In this document: positions 27,758 through 35,640 of the stretch, one piece after another
Position numbering within the stretch: position 1 is the stretch's first letter
Layout of the letters: every line of letters begins with the position of its first letter
From: Microbacterium resistens NBRC 103078
GTDB taxonomy: Bacteria; Actinomycetota; Actinomycetes; Actinomycetales; Microbacteriaceae
DNA length: 39,185 nt
Direction: 5' to 3'
Assembly (NCBI RefSeq): GCF_001552355.1
Contig: NZ_BCRA01000056.1
Coordinates: 1 to 39,185, forward strand
Notes under the pieces: model-generated
Database searches by the model: none
The model's input: only the letters and a program-made list of their open reading frames with translations
Told to the model about the DNA's origin: nothing
Position numbers and translations under genes: made by a program

Positions 27758-29968
27758 ATGCAGGAGCGCACGAGCCGGACCGACCTCACGGTGATCGGCG
27801 GCGGCCTCGCGGGCGTGTGCGCCGCGGTCGCGGCGGCACGGGAGGGGCGGACGGTGGCCCTGATCACCAACCGGCCGGTGCTGGGCGGGAACTCGTCGTC
27901 CGAGGTGCGGGTGTGGGTGGTCGGCGCCACGGCGCACGGCTACAACCACTTCGCACGGGAGGGCGGGATCATGGGCGAGCTCTTCGTGGAGAACCAGTAC
28001 CGCAACCCCCAGGGCAACCCCTACCTGTGGGACGCGCTGATCCTGGAGACGGTGCGCGCCGAGCCGAACATCTCCCTGCATCTGAACACCGATGTGCGTC
28101 TCGTGACGGCGAGCGGGGAGCCCGACCATCGGCGCATCGACGCCGTCACGGGGTGGACGATGGGATCCGAGCTCCTCACCGAGTTCCGCAGCGACGTCTT
28201 CATCGACGCCACCGGCGACGGTCTCGTGGGGGCGCTCGCCGGCGCCGAGCACCGGATCGGCCGGGAGGCGCGGGCGGAGTACGGCGAGCCGTGGGCGCCG
28301 GAGACCGCCGACACGATCACGCTCGGGAGCACGCTCCTGTTCTACACGAAGGACGCGGGCGAACCCGTCCGCTTCATCCCGCCCGCCTTCGCCAAGGACA
28401 TCACCACCACCCCGATCCCGGACAACCGCATCATCCGCGCCGGCGACGACGGATGCGCCTACTGGTGGATCGAGTTCGGCGGAGAGCTGGACACCGTGAC
28501 GGAGAACGAGGCGATCCGGGACGAGCTGTGGTCGGTGATCTACGGCATCTGGGATCACATCAAGAACTCCGGCCGCTTCGACGCGGAGACCATGACGCTG
28601 GAGTGGGTCGGGTCGATCCCGGGCAAGCGCGAGTACCGGCGCTTCGTCGGCGACTACGTCCTGACGCAGAACGACATCGTCGGTCAGCGGGACCAGCCGG
28701 ACCAGGTGGCGTTCGGCGGCTGGTCCATCGACCTCCACCCGCCCGGCGGCATGTACGCGACCGAGGCCGGGGCCAAGCAGGCCTACGCCGACGGCATCTA
28801 CCCGATCCCGTACCGCTCGCTGTACTCGCGCAACGTCGAGAACATGCTGATGGCCGGGCGCGACATCTCCGCCTCGCACGTGGCCTTCGGCTCGACCCGC
28901 GTCATGGCGACGTGCGCCACGATCGGGCAGGCGGCGGGGACCGCGGCGGCGCTCGCCGTCGAGCGGGGCGTCCCGCCCCGCGAGGTGCCCGCGCCGGCGC
29001 TCCAGCAGCGGCTTCTGCGCGCGGACGGCTCGGTCTTCGGCCTCGCGGACGACGGCGAGGGCGACCTCGTCCGGACGGGCCGGATCTCGGCGACGAGCCG
29101 GATCGAGCGCCTCCGCACGGGGCCGTCGGTCGGCGTGCACCCCCTCGACGTCGACGCCGGCTTCGTCCTTCCCCCGACGGGATCCGAGGAACCGGTGCGG
29201 ATCCGGCTCCGTGCGCCGGAGCCGGCCACGTTGACCTACACGGTCCACTCCACGGGCCGCGGGCAGAACTACGTGCCCGTCGAGGCGCTCGCGACGCGGA
29301 CGGCGGAGGTCCCCGCAGGTGAGGACGCCGAGGTGTCCCTGGAGCTGGAGGGCGCGCCGCGGGACGCGAACGTGTTCGTGGTGCTGCACGCCCACCCCGG
29401 GCTCGGCGTCCATGTCGCCGCCGAGCGCGCGCCGGGGACGCTGTCGTTCACGTGGAAGGAGCTCGACCCCCGCCACGAGCGCCCGCAGCGGCTGCGCGAG
29501 TGGTCGGACCGTCCGTTCGGGCGTGGAGGGTTCTGCATCGACGCCCCGGCGGGAGACGTCTTCGCGCCCGAGCGCGTCGCCGACGGCCTTCTGCGGCCGT
29601 TCGCCGGACCCCACGCGTGGGCCGCCGACGCGGGCGACGCGGAGCCCGCGCTCACGATCGCGTGGGAGGAGCCGGTCTCCCCGCGGCGCGTCGAGATCCT
29701 CTTCGACGACGACCCGAACGAGGACCTCATCAACCTCCATCACCACCGGACGCCCCAGGAGGTCATGCTCACGCTCGTGCGCGACTACCGCGTGGAGGCG
29801 CGGACCGCGGACGGCTGGGTCGTCGTCGACGAGATCGTCGACAACCGCCGCCGCCGGCGGATCCACGACCTCGGAGGACACGGTCCCGTCGCCGCCCTCC
29901 GCATCGTCGTGCGGGCCACCGCCGGCGACCCGCACGCCCGCATCGTCGCCGTCCGCGCCTTCGCGTGA
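27758..29968 (+). CDS. FAD_oxidored-type flavoprotein with C-terminal discoidin-like domain
   Basis: This 736-residue protein has no signal peptide and should be cytoplasmic. TDLTVIGGGLAGVCAAVAAAREGRTVALITNRPVLGGNSSSEVRVW (G14-G19) is an FAD Rossmann motif with the GGNSSSE continuation typical of PF12831. DVFIDATGDGLVGALAGAEHRIGREARAEYGEPW and NMLMAGRDISASHVAFGSTRVMATCATIGQAAGTAAALAVERG complete the FAD domain (to about 420). Residues about 455-550 form a beta-rich module. About 585-736 resembles an F5/8-type C (discoidin) domain: ERVADGLLRPFAGPHAWAAD through RIVAVRAFA. Such proteins are often mislabelled xanthan lyase. Oxidation of an imported sugar or glycoside is my inference; the family reaction is largely uncharacterised. 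Confidence 0.78.
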   Translation: MQERTSRTDLTVIGGGLAGVCAAVAAAREGRTVALITNRPVLGGNSSSEVRVWVVGATAHGYNHFAREGGIMGELFVENQYRNPQGNPYLWDALILETVRAEPNISLHLNTDVRLVTASGEPDHRRIDAVTGWTMGSELLTEFRSDVFIDATGDGLVGALAGAEHRIGREARAEYGEPWAPETADTITLGSTLLFYTKDAGEPVRFIPPAFAKDITTTPIPDNRIIRAGDDGCAYWWIEFGGELDTVTENEAIRDELWSVIYGIWDHIKNSGRFDAETMTLEWVGSIPGKREYRRFVGDYVLTQNDIVGQRDQPDQVAFGGWSIDLHPPGGMYATEAGAKQAYADGIYPIPYRSLYSRNVENMLMAGRDISASHVAFGSTRVMATCATIGQAAGTAAALAVERGVPPREVPAPALQQRLLRADGSVFGLADDGEGDLVRTGRISATSRIERLRTGPSVGVHPLDVDAGFVLPPTGSEEPVRIRLRAPEPATLTYTVHSTGRGQNYVPVEALATRTAEVPAGEDAEVSLELEGAPRDANVFVVLHAHPGLGVHVAAERAPGTLSFTWKELDPRHERPQRLREWSDRPFGRGGFCIDAPAGDVFAPERVADGLLRPFAGPHAWAADAGDAEPALTIAWEEPVSPRRVEILFDDDPNEDLINLHHHRTPQEVMLTLVRDYRVEARTADGWVVVDEIVDNRRRRRIHDLGGHGPVAALRIVVRATAGDPHARIVAVRAFA

Positions 29969-29997
29969 GACGGTCATCGGAAAGGAAAGATCAGGAA

Positions 29998-31230
29998 ATG
30001 ACGTTCTCTCTCGGCATCGTCGGAGCCGGCCAGTTCGCCGGCCAGTTCGCGAAGCTGTTCCAGCTGCACCCTCGCGTCGGCGACATCCTCGTCACCGATC
30101 TGCTCCCGGAGCGCTCCGCGGAGCTGGTCGCCCGCCTGGGCCTCGCCGGCAGCCTCCCCACCTTCGAGGACCTGCTCGCGAGCGACGTGGACGCCGTGGC
30201 GATCTTCACCCAGCGGTGGACCCACGGGCCGCTCGTCGTGCAGGCGCTGGAGGCCGGGAAGCACGTGTACTCCGCCGTGCCCATGGCGATCAGCGAGGCC
30301 GAGATCGAGGCGATCATCGACGCGGTGCGCCGGACCGGGCTGACCTACATGATGGGGGAGACCAGCCACTACAACCCGGCGACCGTGTACGCGCGGCGCC
30401 AGTTCGCGGACGGGGCGTTCGGGCGGGTCTTCTACGCGGAGGGGGACTACGTCCACGACATGGACCTCGGCTTCTACGACGCCTACAAGTACAGCGGCGG
30501 CGAGCAGTGGCGGGCCACGGCGAGCTACCCGCCCATGCTGTACCCCACCCACGCGATCGGCGGTGTGCTCGGCGTCCTCCCGGTCCACGCCGTCTCGGTG
30601 AGCTGCATCGGGGTCCGCGACGACCGCGGGGACGGCGTGTTCGACCGCGGGGTGAGCATGTTCGGCAACGACTTCTCGAACGCCTCGGCGCTGTTCGAGC
30701 TCTCCGACGGCGGCGTCATGCGCACGAACGAGATGCGCCGGGTCGGCTATCCGTCGCCGATCCGCGAGTCCCGGTTCCGCTTCTTCGGGACGGAGGGCTC
30801 GTTCGAGCAGCTCGCGACCGTGTCGCTGTGGCAGGACAAGGAGACCGTGACCGACGTCTCGGAACTGCTCGAGGTCCACGCGTCGCTGTCGGAGGACGAC
30901 CCGGCGCTCGCCAACGTCTCGCCGTCGCTGCGCGCCGCCTTCGTCTCCGGCAGCGCACCGGTGCACGACCGATCCCGCCTGCCGGCGGAGTTCGACGGCG
31001 CGCCGAACGGTCACGAGGGGTCCCATCACTTCCTCGTCGACGACTTCGCCGTCGCGGTGGACACGGGCACCATGCCCGCGGTGAACGCGTGGGTCGCGGC
31101 CCGCTACACGCTGCCCGGCATCGTCGCGCACGAGTCGGCGCTGCGCGGCGGCGAACGCCTCCCGATCCGCGACTTCGGCGACGCTCCCGCGGTGCTGTCG
31201 CCGCCGGAGCGGGTCCCCGAGACGGCCTGA
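29998..31230 (+). CDS. Gfo/Idh/MocA-family protein with GH109-like motifs
   Basis: This 410-residue protein has an N-terminal NAD(P) Rossmann fold (LGIVGAGQFAGQF, 5-17) and the Gfo/Idh/MocA C-terminal domain. The canonical EKP catalytic motif is replaced by AVP (VYSAVPMAISE, V94 where Lys is expected). EGDYVHD at 148-154 and YPTHAIGG at 182-189 resemble, from memory, the YIHD and YPTHGLGP motifs of GH109, NAD-dependent enzymes that oxidise a sugar, eliminate the aglycone and re-reduce it. It is therefore better viewed as a GH109-like glycosidase or sugar-modifying enzyme than a simple dehydrogenase. AAAGGAAAG lies upstream of the ATG at 29998. It is the last gene of the LacI locus. Substrate unknown. 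Confidence 0.8.
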   Translation: MTFSLGIVGAGQFAGQFAKLFQLHPRVGDILVTDLLPERSAELVARLGLAGSLPTFEDLLASDVDAVAIFTQRWTHGPLVVQALEAGKHVYSAVPMAISEAEIEAIIDAVRRTGLTYMMGETSHYNPATVYARRQFADGAFGRVFYAEGDYVHDMDLGFYDAYKYSGGEQWRATASYPPMLYPTHAIGGVLGVLPVHAVSVSCIGVRDDRGDGVFDRGVSMFGNDFSNASALFELSDGGVMRTNEMRRVGYPSPIRESRFRFFGTEGSFEQLATVSLWQDKETVTDVSELLEVHASLSEDDPALANVSPSLRAAFVSGSAPVHDRSRLPAEFDGAPNGHEGSHHFLVDDFAVAVDTGTMPAVNAWVAARYTLPGIVAHESALRGGERLPIRDFGDAPAVLSPPERVPETA

Positions 31231-31238
31231 CCCCGCGG

Positions 31239-31273
31239 CCCTGCCTCGTCGCGGCGCGGGCGGCGAGGCAGGG
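31239..31273. terminator. Bidirectional hairpin between convergent genes
   Basis: CCCTGCCTCG (31239-31248) pairs with CGAGGCAGGG (31264-31273), extending to about 13 bp with one G-T pair. It follows the stop of the Gfo/Idh/MocA gene and faces the TauE gene end. No T-tract is present on either strand. Confidence 0.6.
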
Positions 31274-31308
31274 GCGGGGCGATGCCGAACCGCGAAGAGC
31301 GCCGCGGG

Positions 31309-32031
31309 CTAGGCGAGCATCGAGAGCACCGCGCGCACCAGGACGACTCCGGCTCCCGCCCAGGCGCAGGCGAGCATCGCGATGCGGGCGATGCGCGGCG
31401 GAACGCTGCGCGTGAGCAGGGTGCCGAACAGGATCCCGATCGCCGTGCACGCCGCGAGCAGGACGACCTCGGGGATCGGCTGCGGCGGCAGCCCCCGCAG
31501 CAGCACGGAGAGCGTCCCGTAGCCGACGAAGATCACCTGTGCGCTGGCGGCGAAGCGGGTCTGGCCCCACCCGTCGCCGACGGCGTAGGCCGCCAGCGGC
31601 GGACCCGACAGCCCGCTGGACGCGTGCATGTAGCCGGCGGCGGCCCCCGCCACGACGCCGCCGCGGCGTCCGCGCAGCGCCGGAGCGAGCGCACGGATGC
31701 GGTGCGCGACCAGCGCGAACACCGCCATCGCCGCGATCAGCAGCAGCAGCGCCGGCTCCGGGAGGACGCCGGCGGTCAGCGCCCCGAGGGGCGCCACGAG
31801 CATGCCCGCCACGAGCAGCCCCGAGGTGCGTCGCCAGTCCACGTCCTTCCATGCCTGCGGCAGCGCGCAGAGCGAGGCGACGACGGCGAGCAGGACCGTG
31901 AGGGTGACCCCGTCCAGCGGTCCGTAGACCAGCACCGCGGGCCCGATGAGGACGAGGGCGAAGCCGAGGCCGGTGATGCGCTGGATGACGCCGGCGAGCA
32001 GCGTGGACCCGGCCGTGAGGGCGAGGATCAT
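31309..32031 (-). CDS. TauE/SafE-family membrane permease
   Basis: This 240-residue protein has about eight predicted membrane helices in two halves, as in the sulfite exporter TauE/SafE family. VIQRITGLGFALVLIGPAVLVYGPLDGVTLTVLLAVVASL is the first repeat, and AAAGYMHASSGLSGPPLAAYAVGDGWGQTRFAASAQVIF the second, with the family's G-x-x-S-G-x-x-G-P-P pattern. The ATG at 32031 has no clear ribosome site. It lies 43 bases after the acetyltransferase gene on the same strand, so the two may be co-transcribed. Members export sulfite or organosulfur anions or other anions; the substrate here is unknown. Confidence 0.87.
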   Translation of the reverse strand: MILALTAGSTLLAGVIQRITGLGFALVLIGPAVLVYGPLDGVTLTVLLAVVASLCALPQAWKDVDWRRTSGLLVAGMLVAPLGALTAGVLPEPALLLLIAAMAVFALVAHRIRALAPALRGRRGGVVAGAAAGYMHASSGLSGPPLAAYAVGDGWGQTRFAASAQVIFVGYGTLSVLLRGLPPQPIPEVVLLAACTAIGILFGTLLTRSVPPRIARIAMLACAWAGAGVVLVRAVLSMLA

Positions 32032-32074
32032 CGGGATCGGCGCCGCCGGAGCGGGGCGAGGCGAGGCGGGGCGA

Positions 32075-32665
32075 TCATGCGCGGTGCCGGGCGAGACGCG
32101 CGTCCAGGCCGCTGCGGACCGCGGGCCACTCGTGGGGGAGGATCGAGTACACCGCGGTGTCGCGGAGGGATCCGTCCGCCATGATGCGGTGACTGCGCAG
32201 GATGCCGTCGAGCTTCGCGCCCAGCCGCTCGATCGCCGCGCGGGAGGGACCGTTCATCGCGTGGGTGAAGAGCTGGACGGAGATGGCGTCGCAGGCCTCG
32301 AACGCGTGCTGGAGGAGCAGGCGCTTCGCGGCGGCGTTGACCTCGGTGCCCTGGGCGGAACGGGTCAGCCAGGTGTAGCCGATCTCGACGCGTCGGTTCG
32401 GCTGGTCGAGATTGCAGTACGTCGTCATCCCGACCAGTCGTCCCGTGGCGACGCGGCGGATCGCGAACGGATTCATGCGTCCCGCGGCATGCTCCGCGAG
32501 GCGCCGGGCGATCTCGGACGGGACCTCCTCGGCGGAGGGCACGACCGTGTACCAGGGGTGGACCGCATCGGCCGCCGCCACGGGGAGCTCCTCCGCGTGC
32601 GCGTCGCTCAGCGGCTCCAGCCGGACGAGGTCGTTCTGGAGGGTGACGGAGGTGACGAAGTCCAT
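32075..32665 (-). CDS. GNAT-family N-acetyltransferase
   Basis: This 196-residue acetyltransferase resembles the RimJ/RimL-type subgroup. LQNDLVRLEPLSDAHAEELPVAA is the usual N-terminal start. RVEIGYTWLTRSAQGTEVNAAAKRLLLQHAFE forms the acetyl-CoA-binding core, here with RSAQGTEVN in place of the classical Q-x-x-G-x-G/A. VQLFTHAMNGPSRAAIERLGAKLDGILRSHRIMADGSLRDTAVYSIL is a very typical C-terminal segment. Relatives acetylate protein N-termini, amino-sugars or antibiotics; no substrate can be named. The ATG at 32665 has TACGCT 6 bases upstream, suggesting a leaderless message. Confidence 0.9.
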   Translation of the reverse strand: MDFVTSVTLQNDLVRLEPLSDAHAEELPVAAADAVHPWYTVVPSAEEVPSEIARRLAEHAAGRMNPFAIRRVATGRLVGMTTYCNLDQPNRRVEIGYTWLTRSAQGTEVNAAAKRLLLQHAFEACDAISVQLFTHAMNGPSRAAIERLGAKLDGILRSHRIMADGSLRDTAVYSILPHEWPAVRSGLDARLARHRA

Positions 32666-32671
32666 CCTCCG

Positions 32672-32677
32672 AGCGTA
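32672..32677 (-). promoter_or_regulatory. -10 element of the GNAT gene, leaderless layout
   Basis: TACGCT on the minus strand, then CGGAGG, then ATG at 32665. The purine-rich spacer abuts the start codon and is too close to act as a Shine-Dalgarno. Confidence 0.45.
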
Positions 32678-32707
32678 TCGGCCCCGCCCCTCGCCCCGCC
32701 CTTCGCA

Positions 32708-32740
32708 GGGTTTGGGGTCCTCCCCGTGGGTTCGGGGTCC
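32708..32740 (+). repeat. Tandem GGGTTyGGGGTCC direct repeat
   Basis: GGGTTTGGGGTCC (32708-32720) recurs as GGGTTCGGGGTCC (32728-32740) with one mismatch and a 20-base period. The second copy is the start of the hairpin repeat at 32729-32778; the first looks like a truncated copy. Confidence 0.7.
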
Positions 32741-32778
32741 CTCGCGGTGCGACACGCCCCCGAAATGAGCCCCGGACC
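32729..32778 (+). repeat. Left copy of a 50-base inverted hairpin repeat
   Basis: This segment matches the reverse complement of 33884-33933 at roughly three quarters of positions, with 12 identical bases at the outer end (GGTTCGGGGTCC) and a shared CGGTGCGA. TTCGGGG (32731-32737) and CCCCGAA (32758-32764) form a 7-bp stem around a 20-base loop. It lies in a divergent promoter region, so it is not explained as a terminator. Confidence 0.75.
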
Positions 32779-32893
32779 GCGGATCCGGACCCCGGAATCG
32801 GCCACGGGGCTCGTCCTCCACAGGCGAGAAAGGATCGGGAGGGATCCACGGATCGCGTGCAGTGCGGGGAACGAGGGGGAGCGCGCGCCGAGG

Positions 32894-33862
32894 ATGGCTG
32901 GCGTGCCTCTCGTGATCCCTCCTCTGTACCGGCGTGCCGCGCTCGCCGACGTCCGTGCGGTCGGCGACCGCTTCCGCTCTCCGTCCGTCGACGGAGCGCT
33001 GATCCGGATCCGGCCGGGCGTGTACGTCCGCGACGACGACTGGGATGCCGCGTCCCCGGAGGAGCGCGTGGCCGCGCGCGCCGTCGCCCTCGTCCAGGGC
33101 TCGTCGGACGGCGTCGTCGTGTCCCATGAGAGCGCGGCGGCCCTGCACGGCCTGCCGCTGCTGCGACCGGACCCGGAGCGCGTCCACGTGATACTGGGAT
33201 CGGAGCGACCGGGCACGGGGCGCGGGACGATCCGGCACCGCGGCGAGCTGTCCGCGGGAGAGGTCGAGACCGTGCACGGCATCCGATGCACCTCGCTGGC
33301 CCGCACCGTCGCCGATGTGGCTCGCACCGCCTCGTACGAGCAGGCGGTCGTCGTCGCCGACGCCGCGCTGCGCCGGGTCGCCGAGCTGCGCAACCACGGT
33401 CACGATCCCGAGCGGGCGCGTCGTCTCCGCCGCGCGGCGGAGCAGATCGCGGAGCGCTCGGCCCACGGGCGGGCGCGGGCGCGTCGCGTCCTCGCCTTCG
33501 CCGACGGCCGAGCCCAGCTCCCCGGTGAGAGCGTCAGCCGCATCCGGCTCGCGGAGATCGGATTCCGCCGGATCCGACTGCAGGTCGAGGTCGCCGGGCC
33601 GCGTCCGGGAAGCCGCTTCTTCGTCGACTTCGGGATCGAGGAGGCCGATGCGTGGGGCGAGTTCGACGGTGCGATCAAGTACGTCGACGGTCGGATGCAC
33701 GCGGGGAGGGCGGCGGATGCGGTGCTCGACGAGGAGAAGCAGCGCGAGGACTGGATCCGCGGGACCACGCAGCGTCGGTTCGCTCGATGGGGATGGCCAC
33801 ACGTGAGGACGGCGCGTCACCTCGGCGTGCGGTTGGCCGCGTTCGGGATCGCCGCCCCGTGA
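32894..33862 (+). CDS. AbiEi/DUF559-like protein with a nuclease-fold C-terminus
   Basis: This 322-residue protein has the architecture often annotated as AbiEi-family antitoxin-like in actinobacteria. Residues about 10-130 hold a degenerate winged-helix region and SHESAAALHGLPLL, then GIRCTSLARTVADVAR. The C-terminal part resembles Vsr/DUF559 endonuclease folds: an E in PGESVSRIRLAEIGF, then D245 in FFVDFGIEEADAWGEFDGAIKY with E256-x-D258-G and K262. No AbiEii-like toxin gene is adjacent. The ATG at 32894 has no good ribosome site; GTG at 32903 with GAGGAT 7 bases upstream is an alternative leaderless start. The gene is framed by inverted hairpin repeats. Function is unknown; nuclease activity is inference. 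Confidence 0.75.
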   Translation: MAGVPLVIPPLYRRAALADVRAVGDRFRSPSVDGALIRIRPGVYVRDDDWDAASPEERVAARAVALVQGSSDGVVVSHESAAALHGLPLLRPDPERVHVILGSERPGTGRGTIRHRGELSAGEVETVHGIRCTSLARTVADVARTASYEQAVVVADAALRRVAELRNHGHDPERARRLRRAAEQIAERSAHGRARARRVLAFADGRAQLPGESVSRIRLAEIGFRRIRLQVEVAGPRPGSRFFVDFGIEEADAWGEFDGAIKYVDGRMHAGRAADAVLDEEKQREDWIRGTTQRRFARWGWPHVRTARHLGVRLAAFGIAAP

Positions 33863-33883
33863 CGCTTCGGGGCGGATTCCCGG

Positions 33884-33933
33884 GGGTCGGGGCCCGTGTC
33901 GGGGCGTTCTCGCACCGAAACGGACCCCGAACC
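33884..33933 (-). repeat. Right copy of the 50-base inverted hairpin repeat
   Basis: This is the inverted partner of 32729-32778, beginning 22 bases after the stop of the AbiEi/DUF559-like gene. TCGGGG (33899-33904) and CCCCGA (33925-33930) form a stem around a 20-base loop, the same loop length as the left copy. It ends 15 bases before the stop of the convergent mutase gene, so it could also terminate both genes. Confidence 0.75.
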
Positions 33934-33948
33934 GGGACGCAGCGCCGC

Positions 33949-35640
33949 TCAGCTCAACCGGGCGAGCAGCTCCCGGACGGCGTCGGCGAGGGCGCCGACG
34001 GCGGTCCGCGCCGCCTCGGCCGACTCCGCACGGGCGTCGATGTACACCTTGAGCTTCGGCTCGGTGCCGCTGGGTCGCACGATCACCCGGGAGCCGTCCG
34101 CCAGGCGGTAGCGCAGCACGTCGCCGGCGGGGACGCCGTCGCCGGCGGTCAGAAGGTCCTCGGCGGACGCGACGACCGCGCTCCCGAACGAGGCCGGCGG
34201 GTCGGCGCGCAGGGCGGACATGATCCGGCCGATGAGCGAGATGTCCTCCACCCGGATGGAGACCTGGTCGCTCGCGTAGTGGCCGATCTCCGCGGCGAGC
34301 TCGTCGAGGAGGTCGACGAGGGTCGCGCCTCGCCCGCGAGCCTCCGCGGCGAGCCCGAGCAGGGCGACGGCCGCGGAGATGCCGTCTTTGTCCCGCACGG
34401 TGTCCGGGTTCACGAGGTAGCCGAGCGCCTCCTCGAAGCCGAAGGCGATCCCGGGGGCACGGGAGATCCACTTGAATCCGGTGAGCGTCTCGTGGAAGTC
34501 GAGGCCGTAGCGCTCGGCGATCGCACCGAGCCCCGGCGACGACACCAGCGAGCAGGCGAGGGATGCGCTCGCAGTCCCCTCGACGCGGGTGTCCCGGGCG
34601 GCACGGGCGGCCCGCCAGCCCAGCAGCAGGCCGACGTCGTTGCCGGACAGGCGACGCCACCCGCCGGGCGCGGACGGATCCGGGACGGCCACCGCCAGGC
34701 GGTCCGCATCGGGATCGTTCGCGATCACCAGCTCCGCCCCGGTCTCGCGCGCGCGGGCGAAGGACAGATCCATGGCCCCCGGCTCCTCGGGGTTGGGGAA
34801 CGACACGGTGCGGAAGGTCGGATCCGGTCGCAGCTGCGCGGCCACCGTCGACGGGGCGGGGTAGCCGGCGGCGGCGAGCACCCGCTCGACCGTCTCCCAG
34901 CCCACCCCGTGCATGGCCGTGTAGACCCAGCGCATCCCGTCGGCGCCGGCAGGGGCGGGCGCCACGGCGGCGGTGGCGGACACGTAGGCGTCCAGCACCT
35001 CCTCGCCCGCCGTCTCGTACGCGGAGGAGCGGGGGATCTCCCGGACGTCGCCCTCGTCGGCGACGCGCTGGATGTGCGAGGCGATCTGCGCGTCCGCGGG
35101 GGAGACGATCTGGGAGCCGTGATCCTCGCCGCCGAGGTAGACCTTGTAGCCGTTGTCGTTCGGCGGGTTGTGGCTGGCCGTGACCATCACCCCGGCGTCG
35201 GCGCCGAGGTGCCGCACCGCGAAGGCCAGGACGGGCGTGGGCAGAAGCCGCGGGAGCAGGATCGCCCGCAGACCGGCGCCGGCGAAGATCTCGGCCGAGT
35301 CCAGGGCGAAGACCCGGGAGTTGCGCCGACCGTCGTAGCCGATGACGACGGTCGGGGCGGATCCGGATGAGCGCTCGAGGAGGAACGCCGCGAAGCCGGC
35401 CGCGGCCTGGGCCACGAGGACGCGGTTCATGCGGTTGCTGCCCGCGGCGAGCTCGCCGCGCAGGCCCGCCGTCCCGAAGGCGAGTCGCGATCCGAATCGG
35501 TCGTCCAGCTCCGCGATCGCCGCCTCGTCGCCCGATCCCGCCCGGGTGATCAGGCCCGCCAGCTCGTCGCGCGTCTCCGGATCGGGGTCCTGTCGCAGCC
35601 AGGCCCGCGCCTGTGCCAGGCGGTCGGCCGCGGCGCTCAC
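33949..35640 (-). CDS. Phosphosugar mutase (PGM2/phosphopentomutase-type candidate)
   Basis: This 563-residue alpha-D-phosphohexomutase superfamily enzyme has all four domains. FGTAGLRG at 55-62 is typical of the PGM2/PgcA subgroup. VMVTASHNPPNDNGYKVY holds the catalytic phosphoserine S156. IANDPDADRLAV is the Mg loop, GFEEALGYLV the sugar-specificity loop and RPSGTEPKLKVY the phosphate site. It begins with GTG at 35640, overlapping the purine nucleoside phosphorylase stop by 4 bases (GTGA). That coupling suggests it isomerises the ribose-1-phosphate made by the phosphorylase to ribose-5-phosphate, although annotation as phosphomannomutase or phosphoglucomutase is common. Distance from the ManC gene argues against a dedicated mannose role. 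Confidence 0.9.
   Translation of the reverse strand: MSAAADRLAQARAWLRQDPDPETRDELAGLITRAGSGDEAAIAELDDRFGSRLAFGTAGLRGELAAGSNRMNRVLVAQAAAGFAAFLLERSSGSAPTVVIGYDGRRNSRVFALDSAEIFAGAGLRAILLPRLLPTPVLAFAVRHLGADAGVMVTASHNPPNDNGYKVYLGGEDHGSQIVSPADAQIASHIQRVADEGDVREIPRSSAYETAGEEVLDAYVSATAAVAPAPAGADGMRWVYTAMHGVGWETVERVLAAAGYPAPSTVAAQLRPDPTFRTVSFPNPEEPGAMDLSFARARETGAELVIANDPDADRLAVAVPDPSAPGGWRRLSGNDVGLLLGWRAARAARDTRVEGTASASLACSLVSSPGLGAIAERYGLDFHETLTGFKWISRAPGIAFGFEEALGYLVNPDTVRDKDGISAAVALLGLAAEARGRGATLVDLLDELAAEIGHYASDQVSIRVEDISLIGRIMSALRADPPASFGSAVVASAEDLLTAGDGVPAGDVLRYRLADGSRVIVRPSGTEPKLKVYIDARAESAEAARTAVGALADAVRELLARLS

Noticed and set aside
24693..27794. 1033-codon open frame in another plus-strand frame across a permease and the hydrolase gene
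   Set aside because: It is extremely Arg/Gly/Ala-rich and overlaps two genes with clear motifs; it is a frame artefact.
27758..29968. Xanthan lyase label for the flavoprotein
   Set aside because: The sequence has an FAD Rossmann motif and no polysaccharide lyase fold; this label is a known misannotation of the family.
27653..29977. 774-codon open frame opposite the flavoprotein gene
   Set aside because: Antisense of a clear FAD protein, with no start context or motif.
27758..31230. Known C-glycoside deglycosylation (CarA/DgpA-type) pathway
   Set aside because: The flavoprotein is not a GMC oxidase, and no small DgpB/C-type deglycosidase genes are present.
32894..33862. A complete AbiEii/AbiEi toxin-antitoxin pair
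   Set aside because: No nucleotidyltransferase toxin gene is adjacent on either side, and the C-terminus is nuclease-like instead.
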